64,000 nt of DNA from Aquamicrobium sp. (GCF_023954335.1 NZ_JAMLIE010000002.1:310001-374000); one strand, 5' to 3'. Shown: positions 38,263-48,240, numbered from the stretch's first letter. A program made the numbers and translations. The notes: generated by a model from the sequence alone, not told the origin.

Positions 38263-38684
38263 GACGGGGCGTCACCGCCATACGGTTGATGCCCGAGCGC
38301 AATTGCGTCGGCTGCACCAAGCAAGCGCTTTGGGGGTGTACCGCCAGGCGATGGAAGGATCACCCGCCGCACGAACCGGACCAACCGGGCAACTGGGTCA
38401 ACCCCGCTGCCCATCCGGTCCAGCTGATGGGGGAAACGACCTACGCATGCCCCCGCCAGCACATTCGGGAGAACCCACGCTACTGGGGCTGGCTGCTCAA
38501 GTTCTACGGTTTCTACAAGAAGGGCTTCCTGCCCGGACCCGGCGGACTCCTCGATCAGTCGAACAAGGCCCTGGAGGTTTTCCGCATCCTAGATGACGCG
38601 AACGACCAGTGCGATCGCGTGGAAGCGGAGAAGGAGAAAGCCAGAAGCAGCAAGAGGCCGAGCAGAGCACCAGGCCGCCGATAG
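38259..38684 (+). CDS. Frameshift extension of the tail chaperone (gpGT-like)
   Basis: The -1 frame after the slippery heptamer encodes about 141 residues and ends at 38684, giving a fusion of about 303 residues. The extension has a Cys-rich part (NCVGCTKQALWGCTARRW, with a later YACPRQHI; C-x2-C spacing suggests zinc binding), then a Trp/Tyr-rich helix (YWGWLLKFYGFYKKGFLPG) and a basic tail. An independent start at ATG 38289 is possible but lacks a clear ribosome site, which supports frameshift expression. In lambda the GT extension binds the tape measure or tube. Confidence 0.7.
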   Translation, partial: LRRGVTAIRLMPERNCVGCTKQALWGCTARRWKDHPPHEPDQPGNWVNPAAHPVQLMGETTYACPRQHIRENPRYWGWLLKFYGFYKKGFLPGPGGLLDQSNKALEVFRILDDANDQCDRVEAEKEKARSSKRPSRAPGRR

Positions 38685-38687
38685 TTG

Positions 38688-38701
38688 TGCAGTTGATTGC
38701 A
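38688..38701 (-). promoter_or_regulatory. TGCAGTTGATTGCA operator-like site
   Basis: One arm change, reverse orientation, in the 33-bp gap before the tape measure gene. Confidence 0.65.
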
Positions 38702-38717
38702 AGAAGGCACCGTTGTC

Positions 38718-41700
38718 GTGAATTCTCAGGAACTCGAATTCATCATCAAAATGAGGGACGAAGCCTCGGCCCTCATCGAGAACCTGGGCGGCTCCTTCGG
38801 CAAGGCCGGCAAAGGCGCGAAGGGTCTTTCGGACGACAACAGGAAGGTCGCCGGCAGCCTCGACGAAATCACCACCTCGGCCAAGCAGGCGATTGCCGCG
38901 CTGGCCGGTGTGGCGACGTCCGCAGGCTTGATCCGCAAGTCGGTCGGAGCCTGGAACGCCTACGAGATGGGCATCGTCGGCGTGGTCAAGACGACCAACC
39001 TCGCGGGCCGGGAACTTGAGGACTTCCGACGGAAGTTCGACAGCCTCGACAAGACGATGAAAGGCATCAGCACCCGCGAGCTGGCAGGTCTTTCCGAGAC
39101 GGTCGGCCAGATGGGCGTGAAGGGCGTCGACGACATCGTCGCGATGACCGAGGTGCTCGGCAAGCTCGGCGTCACCTCGGACGTCGTCGGCCAGCAGGGC
39201 GCGACGATGGTCGGCCGCATCCTGTCCCTGACGGGAGAAGGCCCCGCCGGGGTCCGTCAATTCGGTGACGCCCTCAACCAGCTCGGCAACAACTCGAAAG
39301 CCACCGAGAGCGAGATCCTGAACATGGCGGCCGCCGTGGCTCAGTCGACCTCCGAATTCGGCCTGTCCTCCAAGCAGGTGCTCGCCCTGTCGGCCGCCGC
39401 CCGCGAACTCGACCTGAAGTTCGAGGTGACCGGCTCCACGTTCGGACGGGTGCTTCGCAACCTTCGAGACGGCTCCGCGACAGGCGCGAAGTCGTTCAAG
39501 ACCTTCCTCGAGCAAGCCAGTCTTACGCGCGAGCAGTTCGACCAGATGATGAAGGACGATCCCTCCGAGGTCCTCATCAACTTCGCGGAGGTCTACGCCA
39601 AGATGACCAAGACGGGTCAGGCGGTCACTTTCCTCGAACAGCTCGGCCTGAACACCGACGAGATCAAGCGTGTCTTCGGCACCATCGGCGTGCGCGTCGA
39701 GGAAGTCCGCGCGACCATGAACCAGCTTTCCGGCGATGATTGGGTCGGCGCGCTCGACCGCGAGTTCGCGGCGTTCTCGGCCGCCCAGGAAAACCGGATG
39801 ATCGCCCTCGGGAAGGCCATGACGAGCGCCTTCGCGGCGGTCGGGGAAGCACTTGCTCCGCTCACCGGCCCGCTCGTCGACGGCCTCACGTCGGGCATCT
39901 ACGCGGCGATCACGGCGTTCAAGGCCATGCCGGAGCCGATCCAGACGGCAGTCGCGCTCGCGCTTACGCTCGGCCCTGCCGTGCTCGCGGTGATCCCCGC
40001 CGTTCGTCTCCTTGCGACGACCTTCAAGCTGCTTGGCGGCGCATCGATGTTCTCCGGCCTGACCGGCGCCCTCGCTGGGTTGCCCGCGCTGCTCGGGGTC
40101 GTGCGCAAGGCGTTCATCTCGACCGTCGCCGGTGCGGTGATGATGGCCAGGACCTCGGCGCTGATGACCGTCACGACCGGTCAGGCGATCGCGGGTCTGA
40201 TCGGTTTCATCAAGAGCATCGGCCCGGCGTTCAAGGCGGCTACCGCGGCCGCGTTGCTGTTCAGCAGGCAGGCGATCGCCGCGATGGTCCGGCTCGGTGC
40301 GGTCATTCTTGTCACCTCGGGAAACCTGCTGGCGATGGTCCGCAATTTCGGCCTGATGGCGGCCGCCGCTCGCACGGTGGGCATCGTCACCGCGGCCTTT
40401 ACCGGGCTGCGTGCAGCTATCATCGCGATCCCGGCGCTGATCGTCGGCATTCCGGCGGCGCTTGCGGGCGTCACCGCCGCGATTGCGGCAGCTCCCGCCG
40501 TCCTGGTCGCGGCGATCGTCGCGGCTGTCACGGCCGCCGTCGTCGCGCTCGGTGTGGTCATCTACAAGAACTGGGACGAGATCGTCGCATTCTTCTCCAT
40601 GAGCTGGAGCGAGATCGGGGCGGCTCTCTACGACACGATCGCCGGAGCGTTCGACGCGACCGTCCAGTACCTCACAGACAGGTGGGACAGCTTCGTGTCC
40701 TGGCTGTCCGGGGAGGACGTCGATGACGTCCTGGGGGACGTGCAGCTGCGGCCCTCGCTCGACCTCGACGCCGTCCGGAGCCAGATCGACGAGGTCAGCC
40801 GCATCCCCGTCTCCTTCGGCAAGGAGGACGAGTCGCTCATCGACGCCCTCGTGCCGATGGCCGCCATCCGCAAGCAGTTCGAGCAGCTCGAGACCTTCGT
40901 CAACGAGAAACTCAGCCGGGCGACCGACGAGGAGCTTGCCGGCGTCGGCATCAAGCGGGAGGACCTCGAAGGCGCTCGCGAGATGCTCGCGCTGCACATG
41001 CAGATGCGCGACAATCCGCTGTTCACCCAGGAACGCGGGCTGAAGGACCAGATCGAAGACGCCCGCGCGTGGACCGGCGAGGACAAGGCGCGTCTCGAAC
41101 TCGAGCGCCAGATTCGGGACGCCGCCGAGGCGACAGGCCGCTCCTACGAAGAGACGCGCAAGCGCTTGGCCGGCGTCGTCCGCGAGCTGCAGGAGGCTCG
41201 GAAGCTCGAAGCCTTCAAGGACATGATGGGCGATCTCGACGAGGAGATCGAAGCTGCGAAGGCCGTTACCGCAGCCGCCAGGGAGGAGCTTCAGGTCAAG
41301 AAGCTCATCAACGAGTTCAACAAGGAGAACTTGGCGCTCACCGAAGCCGAGGCTGCCGCGGTTCGCTCGAAGGTGGCCGCGCTCAACGAAGCCAAGAAGC
41401 AGGCCGCCTATGACGAGGCGCTGCGATCCGCACAGCAGGAGCTTGAACTCGCTCGCGCCACTACGGCGTCGGAGAGGGAACGCCTCCAGATCAAGCACCA
41501 GATCGCGGACTTCGAGAAGTCGAACGGCGCGCTCTCGGCCGACCAGAAGGCAGCCCTGGAGTCGGCCTTTGCGGCAAAGAACCAGGCCGAGGCTTTCAAC
41601 CAGTTGAAGAGCACGCTCGATCCGGTGGGCGAAGCGACCCGCCAGTACGAGCAGAATGTCCAGACGCTCAACGCGGCCCTGGCGTCCGGGGCGATCACGG

Positions 41701-43997
41701 CCCAGCAGTACCAGCAGATGCTGAACACGCTGAACGCGACTACGCAGGACGCCCGTGATCCGTTCGGCGCGCAGCTCCGCTCGATCCGGGAGGCGATGGA
41801 CGCGGCCCGCATCACCGGCGACTACCGCGATGCCGACGTAAAGACGCTGCAGACGATCAACGACCTGCAGCGCCAGGGTGTCGTGCTCACCCAGCAGCAG
41901 AAGGATCAACTCGCGGCGATGAACCGCGAGCTGCAGGATATCGAAAAATCCCAGAGTTCGGGCCTGCAAGGCTGGATCAACAGCGTCGGCTCGATGACCG
42001 ACAATCTCCTGGACCTGACAAAGGATGTGGCCAGCGGCCTGTCCGACGCCATCTCCGGCGCACTGACCGGCGCGCAGGGCTCCTGGACGAACTTCCTGCG
42101 CGGCATCGCCAACAGCATGGTCAAGATCGGCGTCAACCAGTTCCTGAAGAACCTGGTGCAGGGCGTCCAGGGTGGCGCCGGCAATGTCACGGGCGGCATC
42201 AAGGACTTCTTCTCGAAGATCTTCGGCGGCAGCTCGCCCGTGGCGCCTGCGGGCACGGCCACCGACGCGGCCGCAGCAGTCCAAAGCGCCGTGCAGCAGA
42301 TGGCCACCGCCACGATGAATGTTACGGCCGCCACGGTCCTGATCAACGGTTCGCCTCTGGGTGTCCCTGGCATGTCGCCGGGTAGCACCGGCGTGCTTCC
42401 CGGCCTGGGCGCTGCGAACCAGAACTTCGCTGCTCCGCTCGGCCAGGTGACGCGCCAGGCCCTTGCCCCGATCAGCGAGGCCGTCGACGACGTCTCGAAG
42501 CAACTGCGCGGCTCGATCGATGTCGTGACCAGCGCCACCAAGGGCCTCGATCTCGGTTCGCTGCGGGGCGGCCTCGACCTGACGGGTGCCAGCACAAACC
42601 TGGGCCTGCGCGGTTCGTTGCCTCTGGACATCGGCTCGGTCCAGAAGGTGACCGAGCAGGCGATCCAGCCCGCGCTGAAGTCCGCCGCCGGCAGCTTCGC
42701 CAAGCAGATAAGCCTGACGCCCAAGGAAATCCTCGACCTGAAGAAGACGCTGTCGACCGAGTGGGTCACGGGCGCCGGGGAGATGCAGGGCAAGGGCATC
42801 ATCGACACGATCCTGAACCGCAAGGCGTCCGGCAAATGGGGCGACAGCATCACGGACGTCGTGAACGCGCGAGCGCAGTTCTCGGACATCAATTCCATCC
42901 TGACCGACAAAAAGGGTCGCTGGACGGTTGATGCGCTCCCCAACAGCATCCTGAACTCGAAGAAGGGTCAGATGTCCTCGGACCTGGTCGACCGCTGGCT
43001 GGCGGAACGTGCGGCCGGGGCTCAGTCGTCCGTGGGCGACAATCTGAACTATGCCAATCCCCACTACAGCTCGAAATCGAACCTCGGCTGGATCAACGCG
43101 CTCGAAGGACCGAAGTATGGTGCCGGCAAGGCGATCCACTACCACGGCACGACGCCGGAGCTGCAGCGTTGGCGGCCGGGAGAGTTTGGCCTGAACCTGC
43201 CGGGCCAGCCGGGCGTCGACATGATGTCCACCAGCTCGATCCCGCAGGTCACGCAGCTGACCGAGCAGTGGAAGCAGCAGATGACCCAGGCGAACGTGAC
43301 GCTCGCCCAGGCCATGCCGCAGCAATTCACGCCGGCACTTCAGAACGTCGGCCAGCAGTTCACCCAGGTATTCGGCCAGGGCGGGCAGGCATTGCAGGGG
43401 ATCGCTCCGCAGTTCCAGCAGATCGCCCAGCAGGCCCAGGGCGTTGTTCCGGCGTTGGGCGGCCTCGGCCAGCAGCTCACCGGCCTCATGGGGCCGCTCA
43501 TGCAGGCGCCCGCTGCCACCGGCCAGTTCTCGCAGGCCCTGATGCAGATGATCCAGCAGATGGCTTCCTCCGGAATGGGCGGTATGGGGGGCATCTTCGG
43601 CATGCTCGGCGGTCTGTTCCACAAGGGCGGCGACGTGGACGGCGGTATCCCGGCCTCGGGCCTGCGCATGATGCCGGCGAACACCTGGGCGAACGCAGTC
43701 AAGCACCACAACGGCCTGAAGAGCGCCGAGTATCCGGCGATCCTGAAGCGCGGCGAGAAGGTGCTGACCGCCAACGACAACACTCGGACGATGAATGTCA
43801 TCGAGGGCCTGACCTCTCGCCTGGAGGCCCAGCAACGTCAGCAAGCGCGCTCTGACCGGACCCGCTTCGGAAACCAGAACTTCAACCAGAACATCACTGT
43901 CTACGCCGAGGACGCGAACAGCTTCCGCAGGAGCGAGGGCCAGGTCATGGCCGACAGCTCCGTGCAGATGCGTCGCCTCGCCGGCCGCAACAGCTGA
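38718..43997 (+). CDS. Tape measure protein
   Basis: A 1759-residue protein, the longest gene in the window, that sets tail length and passes into the tube. The start has the usual phage tape-measure pattern (VNSQELEFIIKMRDEASALIENLGG). Hydrophobic Ala/Val/Ile segments around residues 400-640 are likely membrane-interacting helices. Residues ~690-1100 are long coiled coils, and the C-terminal third is Gln/Gly/Met-rich with a final KGGDVDGGIPASGLRMMPANTWANAVKHHNG-type segment, often a C-terminal peptide cleaved after assembly. GTG 38718 has AAGAAGG 11 bases upstream; a TTG at 38697 would put the operator in coding sequence. At about 1.5 angstrom per residue a tail near 260 nm is expected. Confidence 0.9.
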   Translation: MNSQELEFIIKMRDEASALIENLGGSFGKAGKGAKGLSDDNRKVAGSLDEITTSAKQAIAALAGVATSAGLIRKSVGAWNAYEMGIVGVVKTTNLAGRELEDFRRKFDSLDKTMKGISTRELAGLSETVGQMGVKGVDDIVAMTEVLGKLGVTSDVVGQQGATMVGRILSLTGEGPAGVRQFGDALNQLGNNSKATESEILNMAAAVAQSTSEFGLSSKQVLALSAAARELDLKFEVTGSTFGRVLRNLRDGSATGAKSFKTFLEQASLTREQFDQMMKDDPSEVLINFAEVYAKMTKTGQAVTFLEQLGLNTDEIKRVFGTIGVRVEEVRATMNQLSGDDWVGALDREFAAFSAAQENRMIALGKAMTSAFAAVGEALAPLTGPLVDGLTSGIYAAITAFKAMPEPIQTAVALALTLGPAVLAVIPAVRLLATTFKLLGGASMFSGLTGALAGLPALLGVVRKAFISTVAGAVMMARTSALMTVTTGQAIAGLIGFIKSIGPAFKAATAAALLFSRQAIAAMVRLGAVILVTSGNLLAMVRNFGLMAAAARTVGIVTAAFTGLRAAIIAIPALIVGIPAALAGVTAAIAAAPAVLVAAIVAAVTAAVVALGVVIYKNWDEIVAFFSMSWSEIGAALYDTIAGAFDATVQYLTDRWDSFVSWLSGEDVDDVLGDVQLRPSLDLDAVRSQIDEVSRIPVSFGKEDESLIDALVPMAAIRKQFEQLETFVNEKLSRATDEELAGVGIKREDLEGAREMLALHMQMRDNPLFTQERGLKDQIEDARAWTGEDKARLELERQIRDAAEATGRSYEETRKRLAGVVRELQEARKLEAFKDMMGDLDEEIEAAKAVTAAAREELQVKKLINEFNKENLALTEAEAAAVRSKVAALNEAKKQAAYDEALRSAQQELELARATTASERERLQIKHQIADFEKSNGALSADQKAALESAFAAKNQAEAFNQLKSTLDPVGEATRQYEQNVQTLNAALASGAITAQQYQQMLNTLNATTQDARDPFGAQLRSIREAMDAARITGDYRDADVKTLQTINDLQRQGVVLTQQQKDQLAAMNRELQDIEKSQSSGLQGWINSVGSMTDNLLDLTKDVASGLSDAISGALTGAQGSWTNFLRGIANSMVKIGVNQFLKNLVQGVQGGAGNVTGGIKDFFSKIFGGSSPVAPAGTATDAAAAVQSAVQQMATATMNVTAATVLINGSPLGVPGMSPGSTGVLPGLGAANQNFAAPLGQVTRQALAPISEAVDDVSKQLRGSIDVVTSATKGLDLGSLRGGLDLTGASTNLGLRGSLPLDIGSVQKVTEQAIQPALKSAAGSFAKQISLTPKEILDLKKTLSTEWVTGAGEMQGKGIIDTILNRKASGKWGDSITDVVNARAQFSDINSILTDKKGRWTVDALPNSILNSKKGQMSSDLVDRWLAERAAGAQSSVGDNLNYANPHYSSKSNLGWINALEGPKYGAGKAIHYHGTTPELQRWRPGEFGLNLPGQPGVDMMSTSSIPQVTQLTEQWKQQMTQANVTLAQAMPQQFTPALQNVGQQFTQVFGQGGQALQGIAPQFQQIAQQAQGVVPALGGLGQQLTGLMGPLMQAPAATGQFSQALMQMIQQMASSGMGGMGGIFGMLGGLFHKGGDVDGGIPASGLRMMPANTWANAVKHHNGLKSAEYPAILKRGEKVLTANDNTRTMNVIEGLTSRLEAQQRQQARSDRTRFGNQNFNQNITVYAEDANSFRRSEGQVMADSSVQMRRLAGRNS

Positions 43998-43999
43998 TG

Positions 44000-44013
44000 T
44001 GCAGTCAATTGCA
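44000..44013 (+). promoter_or_regulatory. TGCAGTCAATTGCA operator-like site
   Basis: One arm change; between tape measure stop and the next start, the first site after the 5.3-kb tape measure gene. Confidence 0.65.
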
Positions 44014-44025
44014 CGGAGGGAAGCG

Positions 44026-45084
44026 ATGGCGCTTCTTTGGATGGATGGCTTCGACACCTATGGGTCACATGGTCAGGATGCGACCGACGTGGTGTCGGCA
44101 TCCGGCTACGTCAACGTCAACGGCCTCACCGCCGAGAACACGACGCGCACCGGCCGCGGCCTTTGCATGCGTATGTCCAGCGGCGCGGCCGTCTATCAGG
44201 GCACGCGCTGCCGCCGCGCTTTCGTGACGCGCGACGAGATCGTTATCGGCTTCGCCATCAACGCCCCCCGCAACGATTTCGGGTGCCTGGGAAACATTCT
44301 CTACGACGATCGCATGGGCACGATCCGCAGCCAGATCAGCCTTTGGCTCAACGGCCAGGGCGGCATCACGATCCTGCGCGGGGACAACCAGCAATTCCTC
44401 GCGGCCAGCGGCCCGAACATCATGTTCGCGAAGGTCTGGCACTATGTGGAGGTCAAGTACAAGCCGGGGTCGCACATCATCGTTCGCCTCGATGGCGCAA
44501 CCGTCCTGACCGCGGCGGGGGGCAAGCACAACGACGCCCCCAACTCCGTGAACATGTTCCAGTTCCAGCAGCTATCCGGCGAGTTCAGCCTGAACGATTG
44601 GAACAAGAGGTTCGACGACCTCTACATCTGCGACACGACCGGCGCGCTGTTCAACGATTTCTGCGGCGACGTCGTGATCCACGCGCTGACGCCGATGCAG
44701 GACGCCGGCCCGAACCAGATGGTGGCCTATGGCGGCGGCCTGTCCAACTACACGGCGGTCGATGACATCCCGCCCGACGGCGACCTCTCCTACATCTACT
44801 CGAACACGCTCGGCCAGGTGGACATGTTCGACCTGGATGCCCTCCCGGCCAACATCATCGATGTGCTGGCCGTCAGCGTGCATGCGCGCGCCAGGAAGGA
44901 CGCGGCCGGCACCTCCAACATCAAGCTGAAGTGCCGCTATCTGAGCGACACCGCCACCAGCCCGCCGATGACGCTGACGACGGTCTACACGAACAAGCAC
45001 CATGTCTTCGAGACGGCGCCGGACGGCGGCGGCTGGAACCGCGCCAAGGCGAACGCCATCCATATCGGCGTGGAGATCGCCTGA
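44026..45084 (+). CDS. LamG/concanavalin-like virion protein
   Basis: A 352-residue beta-rich protein. It begins MALLWMDGFDTYGSHGQD, the opening seen in phage LamG-like tail proteins, and contains WHYVEVKYKPGSHIIVRLDGATV (about 142-164), the W-x-x-x-x-x core strand pair of concanavalin-like sandwiches, and a later DDLYICDTTGALFNDFCGD (about 200-218). It likely sits on the tail surface or tip and binds saccharide. It is a paralogue of the gene at 53728. ATG 44026 has GGAGGGAAGCG upstream. Confidence 0.7.
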   Translation: MALLWMDGFDTYGSHGQDATDVVSASGYVNVNGLTAENTTRTGRGLCMRMSSGAAVYQGTRCRRAFVTRDEIVIGFAINAPRNDFGCLGNILYDDRMGTIRSQISLWLNGQGGITILRGDNQQFLAASGPNIMFAKVWHYVEVKYKPGSHIIVRLDGATVLTAAGGKHNDAPNSVNMFQFQQLSGEFSLNDWNKRFDDLYICDTTGALFNDFCGDVVIHALTPMQDAGPNQMVAYGGGLSNYTAVDDIPPDGDLSYIYSNTLGQVDMFDLDALPANIIDVLAVSVHARARKDAAGTSNIKLKCRYLSDTATSPPMTLTTVYTNKHHVFETAPDGGGWNRAKANAIHIGVEIA

Positions 45085-46283
45085 TGTCGCTCCGGATCAC
45101 CGGCATCTCCGTGGAAGTGACGGGCATGAGCGGGCCGACCCTCATCGCCACGCAAAGCTCCGCGCAGTTCCTGGGGGTCTCGAACAACCACCGCCGCCGC
45201 ATCACGCAGCTCTACGCGCACATCATGGGCAAATACCCCCTGAACACCGGGGAGGAAGAGGCCGACGGCGCCAACCGGTTCACGCAGGTCTACGCCAACG
45301 TGATGATCCCCTTCACACCCAATTTCGAGTGGATCGACATGGTCATCGACGAGGTTTTCCCTTTCGACATTTCCTACAACAGCATCGGTGCGACCCGCTT
45401 CCAGACGGACGTGGTGCGGGTGGACAGCGGCCATGACCAGCGGTCGTCGCGCTGGGACCAGCCGCTCATGGAGTACGACATCGCCTATGGCGTGCGGACC
45501 ATGGAGCAGCTCCAGGGGCTGGTAGCGTTCTTCCGCTCGATGCACGGCCGGCGGGACGCTTTCCTCTACCACGATCATGTCGACCACACCTCGACACTGG
45601 CCACCGAGGAGGAGGCCCGACGCCCTCCGGATATATCCCATCTCGATCAGGTAATCGGCGTGGGCGATCACTCGAAGTTCAAGTTCCAGCTGATCAAGCG
45701 GTATCCGACGCCCAGCGGCAACAAGGAGCAGATCAGGCCGATCTACCGGCCCCAGCCGGGCACCGTCATGATCGGGGTCGGCGGCCTGCAGACCGCAAGC
45801 TGGGAGATCGACTACGCGACCGGCGTGATCACCTTCGTCCCGAACTGGCAGAAGGTGAACCTGCAGAACATGCGCCTGGAGCCGGCGGATGGCGCGAACC
45901 AGTGGCGCATGCTCGGCGCGACGGGCACGTTCACCGGCCTGGTAACGGGCGACAAGATCATCACCCGCAACTGGCTGAACCCGCTGAACAACAGCAACGA
46001 GGCGATGAATCTTGTCGTCGCCTCCGTGGCCGGGGACGGCTCCCAGATCACGTATACCGGCCCCGCGAACTACGGCGAGCTGGAGAGCAACCGCAACGGC
46101 GTCGGCGTCTATCGGCACCCGGCTCCCAAGCCAAACGTCGTGATTACGGCCGGCTACCATTTCTATGTCCCGGTGAGCTTCGACACAGATCGCCTTCCGG
46201 TGGCCCTGGAGGAATACGGGGTCGGCGGCGCGGCGGACGTCAAGCTGATCGAGATCCGTCCGTCGGAGGTCTTCGACGAATGA
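45084..46283 (+). CDS. DUF2460 (TIGR02217-like) distal tail protein
   Basis: A 399-residue protein. The block VFPFDISYNSIGATRFQTDVVRVDSGHDQRSSRWDQPLMEYDIAYGVR (around residues 93-140) matches the DUF2460/TIGR02217 family, the distal tail protein next to DUF2163 and NlpC genes in alphaproteobacterial phages and gene transfer agents. Then MEQLQGLVAFFRSMHGRRDAFLYHDHVDH and GVITFVPNW are typical. It would form the hub ring at the tail end. The ATG overlaps the upstream stop, and the downstream start overlaps its stop by 4 bases. Confidence 0.85.
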   Translation: MSLRITGISVEVTGMSGPTLIATQSSAQFLGVSNNHRRRITQLYAHIMGKYPLNTGEEEADGANRFTQVYANVMIPFTPNFEWIDMVIDEVFPFDISYNSIGATRFQTDVVRVDSGHDQRSSRWDQPLMEYDIAYGVRTMEQLQGLVAFFRSMHGRRDAFLYHDHVDHTSTLATEEEARRPPDISHLDQVIGVGDHSKFKFQLIKRYPTPSGNKEQIRPIYRPQPGTVMIGVGGLQTASWEIDYATGVITFVPNWQKVNLQNMRLEPADGANQWRMLGATGTFTGLVTGDKIITRNWLNPLNNSNEAMNLVVASVAGDGSQITYTGPANYGELESNRNGVGVYRHPAPKPNVVITAGYHFYVPVSFDTDRLPVALEEYGVGGAADVKLIEIRPSEVFDE

Positions 46284-47788
46284 AGCGCATTTCGCCGGCA
46301 CTCTTCGAGCAGCTGAAGGAGCGGTCCACGCACATCGTGCTGGGCTGGTATCTGGAACGCAAGGACGGCCTGAAGCTCGGTTTCACGTCGGGCGACGTCC
46401 CGTTCACCATCGACGGCATCGAATATGTTCCGTCCAATGCCTTCAGCGGCATGGCCGTGTCCTCGAAATCGAACCTGTCCGTGGACAATACGAGCGCGAC
46501 CGCTCTGGTCAGCGACAAGATCACGGACTGGGACCTGCAAGCCGGCCTCTGGGACAATGCGTTCGTCCGCATGTTCTGGCTCAACCCGTTGCAGCCGGAG
46601 ATCGGGGCGGTTCCGATCCGGGGCGGCCGCCTTGGCGAGGTGAAGATCAGGAACGGCCAGTTCGAGGCCGAGGTGCGGTCTCCATTCCAGAAGCTGCAGC
46701 AGCCGTTCGGGCAGTTCTTCACGCTGGAATGCTCCGCGGCTCTCGGGGACGACAGGTGCAAGGTCTGGCTCGAAGCCCAGGAGTGGAAGGCGAACTCGCG
46801 TTACATCGCCAAGGCCGGCGCGGACGCCGGCATCGGCTCCTATGTGAGGCCGAGGGTCCAGAACGGCTTCTGGTATCAGTGCGTGCGGGCGCAGGGCGCC
46901 CAGGCGTCGGTCACGTCGAACCCGCAGGCCGGCGTGCTCGGCAGCCTGATCGCGAACGGGCTGATCCAGAACTACGTGAACGCCCAAGGCGCCGCAGGCA
47001 TGTTCAAGCTCATGCTGCTGATGGCGAACATCGGCAGCGGCGCGACTGTCGTGAACGTGAACAGCCACCCGGCGCTGAAGGCGATCGCCACGGCGATGAA
47101 GAAGCAGACCTCGGGCGCCGTGACCGTCGAAGGCATGATGCCGTTCGGAGAAAGCTACTACCAGCAGGACCTGACGAGCCAGGGACAGCTGGTCAACTCG
47201 CAGGCGTACCTGACGCCGACGAAGGAAGGCGAGGTCCCGCTCTCGGCGCCGGCCGGCGTGCAGCCGCTGACGGTCACGAACGTCTCGTCGAGCATCCGGT
47301 ACGCCATCGGGCTGTCCGGGCCGGCCGAGCCGAACTGGCCGCAGGCCGTGGGCGTCGAGGTCGCAGACAACCATCTCGTCTGGCGAACGATACGCGCGCG
47401 GCGTCTGCGGGGCGCGGTCACCGCCGTTTTCAGCCGCAGCCACTTCACGGACGCCTCGCGCGCCGAGCCCTACGACTGGTGGCGGTACGGCACCGTCGAA
47501 TGGATCACGGGCACGAACAAGGGCCTGAAGGTCGAGGTGCGGGCCTACTCGCAGGAGGGCGGCGGCGCCTTCGCGCTGCTTGAGCAGATGCCGGGGCAGA
47601 TCATGCCGGGCGACGAATACGAGGTGGTGAAGGGCTGCGCCAAGACACGCACGGCCTGCAAGAACGACTTCGACAACATCCACAACTACCGGGGCTTCCC
47701 CGACATGCCGACCGAGGAGAAGGCGCTGGCGACAGCGAACATCACCTCGAAGGGCGGCCAGAAGAAGCAGGACAGCGGAGGCAGTTGA
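46280..47788 (+). CDS. DUF2163/BR0599-type tail hub protein with long insertion
   Basis: A 502-residue protein. N-terminal ISPALFEQLKERSTHIVLGWYLERKDG and GIEYVPSNAFSGMAVSSKSNLSVDNTSA match DUF2163 (TIGR02218), and QPFGQFFTLECSAALGDDRCKV (around residues 145-165) and the C-terminal GCAKTRTACKNDFDNIHNYRGFPDMP (around 450-475) are the Cys-containing hallmarks, known to bind an Fe-S cluster or metal in gene-transfer-agent hub proteins. Residues ~190-320 are an insertion rich in beta structure not found in the ~290-residue family members. Overlaps both neighbours. Confidence 0.85.
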   Translation: MKRISPALFEQLKERSTHIVLGWYLERKDGLKLGFTSGDVPFTIDGIEYVPSNAFSGMAVSSKSNLSVDNTSATALVSDKITDWDLQAGLWDNAFVRMFWLNPLQPEIGAVPIRGGRLGEVKIRNGQFEAEVRSPFQKLQQPFGQFFTLECSAALGDDRCKVWLEAQEWKANSRYIAKAGADAGIGSYVRPRVQNGFWYQCVRAQGAQASVTSNPQAGVLGSLIANGLIQNYVNAQGAAGMFKLMLLMANIGSGATVVNVNSHPALKAIATAMKKQTSGAVTVEGMMPFGESYYQQDLTSQGQLVNSQAYLTPTKEGEVPLSAPAGVQPLTVTNVSSSIRYAIGLSGPAEPNWPQAVGVEVADNHLVWRTIRARRLRGAVTAVFSRSHFTDASRAEPYDWWRYGTVEWITGTNKGLKVEVRAYSQEGGGAFALLEQMPGQIMPGDEYEVVKGCAKTRTACKNDFDNIHNYRGFPDMPTEEKALATANITSKGGQKKQDSGGS

Positions 47789-48240
47789 TGATCGACCGGC
47801 AGCACATCGTGGACACGGCCCGGACCTGGATCGACGCGCGTTACCGGCACCAGGGGCGCTCGAAGGAAAGAGGCGTCGATTGCGTCGGCCTCATCATCGG
47901 TGTCGGCGCGGAACTGGGTTTGCAATTAATTGCACCGGATTTCTACGCGGAGAGCCCCAGCTCGAACCTCGTCCTGCGCTATGCGGACCAGCAGCTCGAG
48001 CCGATCCCCGGCAAGGAGCTGGCGCTCGGCCGTGTGGCCATCCTCTGGGGCTTCGACCGGAACGAGGCCCAGCATCTTGCGATCGTCGGGGAGCACGCCG
48101 GCCGGCAGACGATGATCCACTCGTTCAGCAAGGCCGGAAAGGTGCTCGAACACAGCTGGGACGCCTTCTGGATGAAGCGCCTGGTCCGCGTCTACGAGTA
48201 TCCCGGCACCACCCCTCTGGAGGTGTCGCCCTATGGGTAA
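47788..48240 (+). CDS. NlpC/P60-family tail peptidase
   Basis: A 150-residue cysteine peptidase of the phage NlpC type (TIGR02219). The catalytic Cys is in RGVDCVGLIIG (about residue 32) and the catalytic His in QHLAIVGEH (about 93). It likely cuts cell-wall peptides during DNA entry, at the tail tip. An operator-like site (47921) lies in frame just after the active-site helix. ATG 47788 overlaps the upstream stop (TGATG). Confidence 0.9.
   Translation: MIDRQHIVDTARTWIDARYRHQGRSKERGVDCVGLIIGVGAELGLQLIAPDFYAESPSSNLVLRYADQQLEPIPGKELALGRVAILWGFDRNEAQHLAIVGEHAGRQTMIHSFSKAGKVLEHSWDAFWMKRLVRVYEYPGTTPLEVSPYG
47921..47934. promoter_or_regulatory. TGCAATTAATTGCA operator-like site inside the NlpC gene
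   Basis: Fully symmetric version (TA centre) of the palindrome; encodes LQLIAP in frame. Confidence 0.65.

Noticed and set aside
2346..38700. TTG start codons created by the operator palindrome (2346, 4616, 38697)
   Set aside because: Each gene has a better downstream start with a Shine-Dalgarno, and using the TTG would place the operator inside the gene.
38589..44057. An 1822-codon open frame on the minus strand opposite the tape measure gene
   Set aside because: It is an antisense shadow: its composition (Arg/Leu/Glu/His-rich, no folded-domain pattern) follows from the codon bias of the tape measure gene, and it has no ribosome site.
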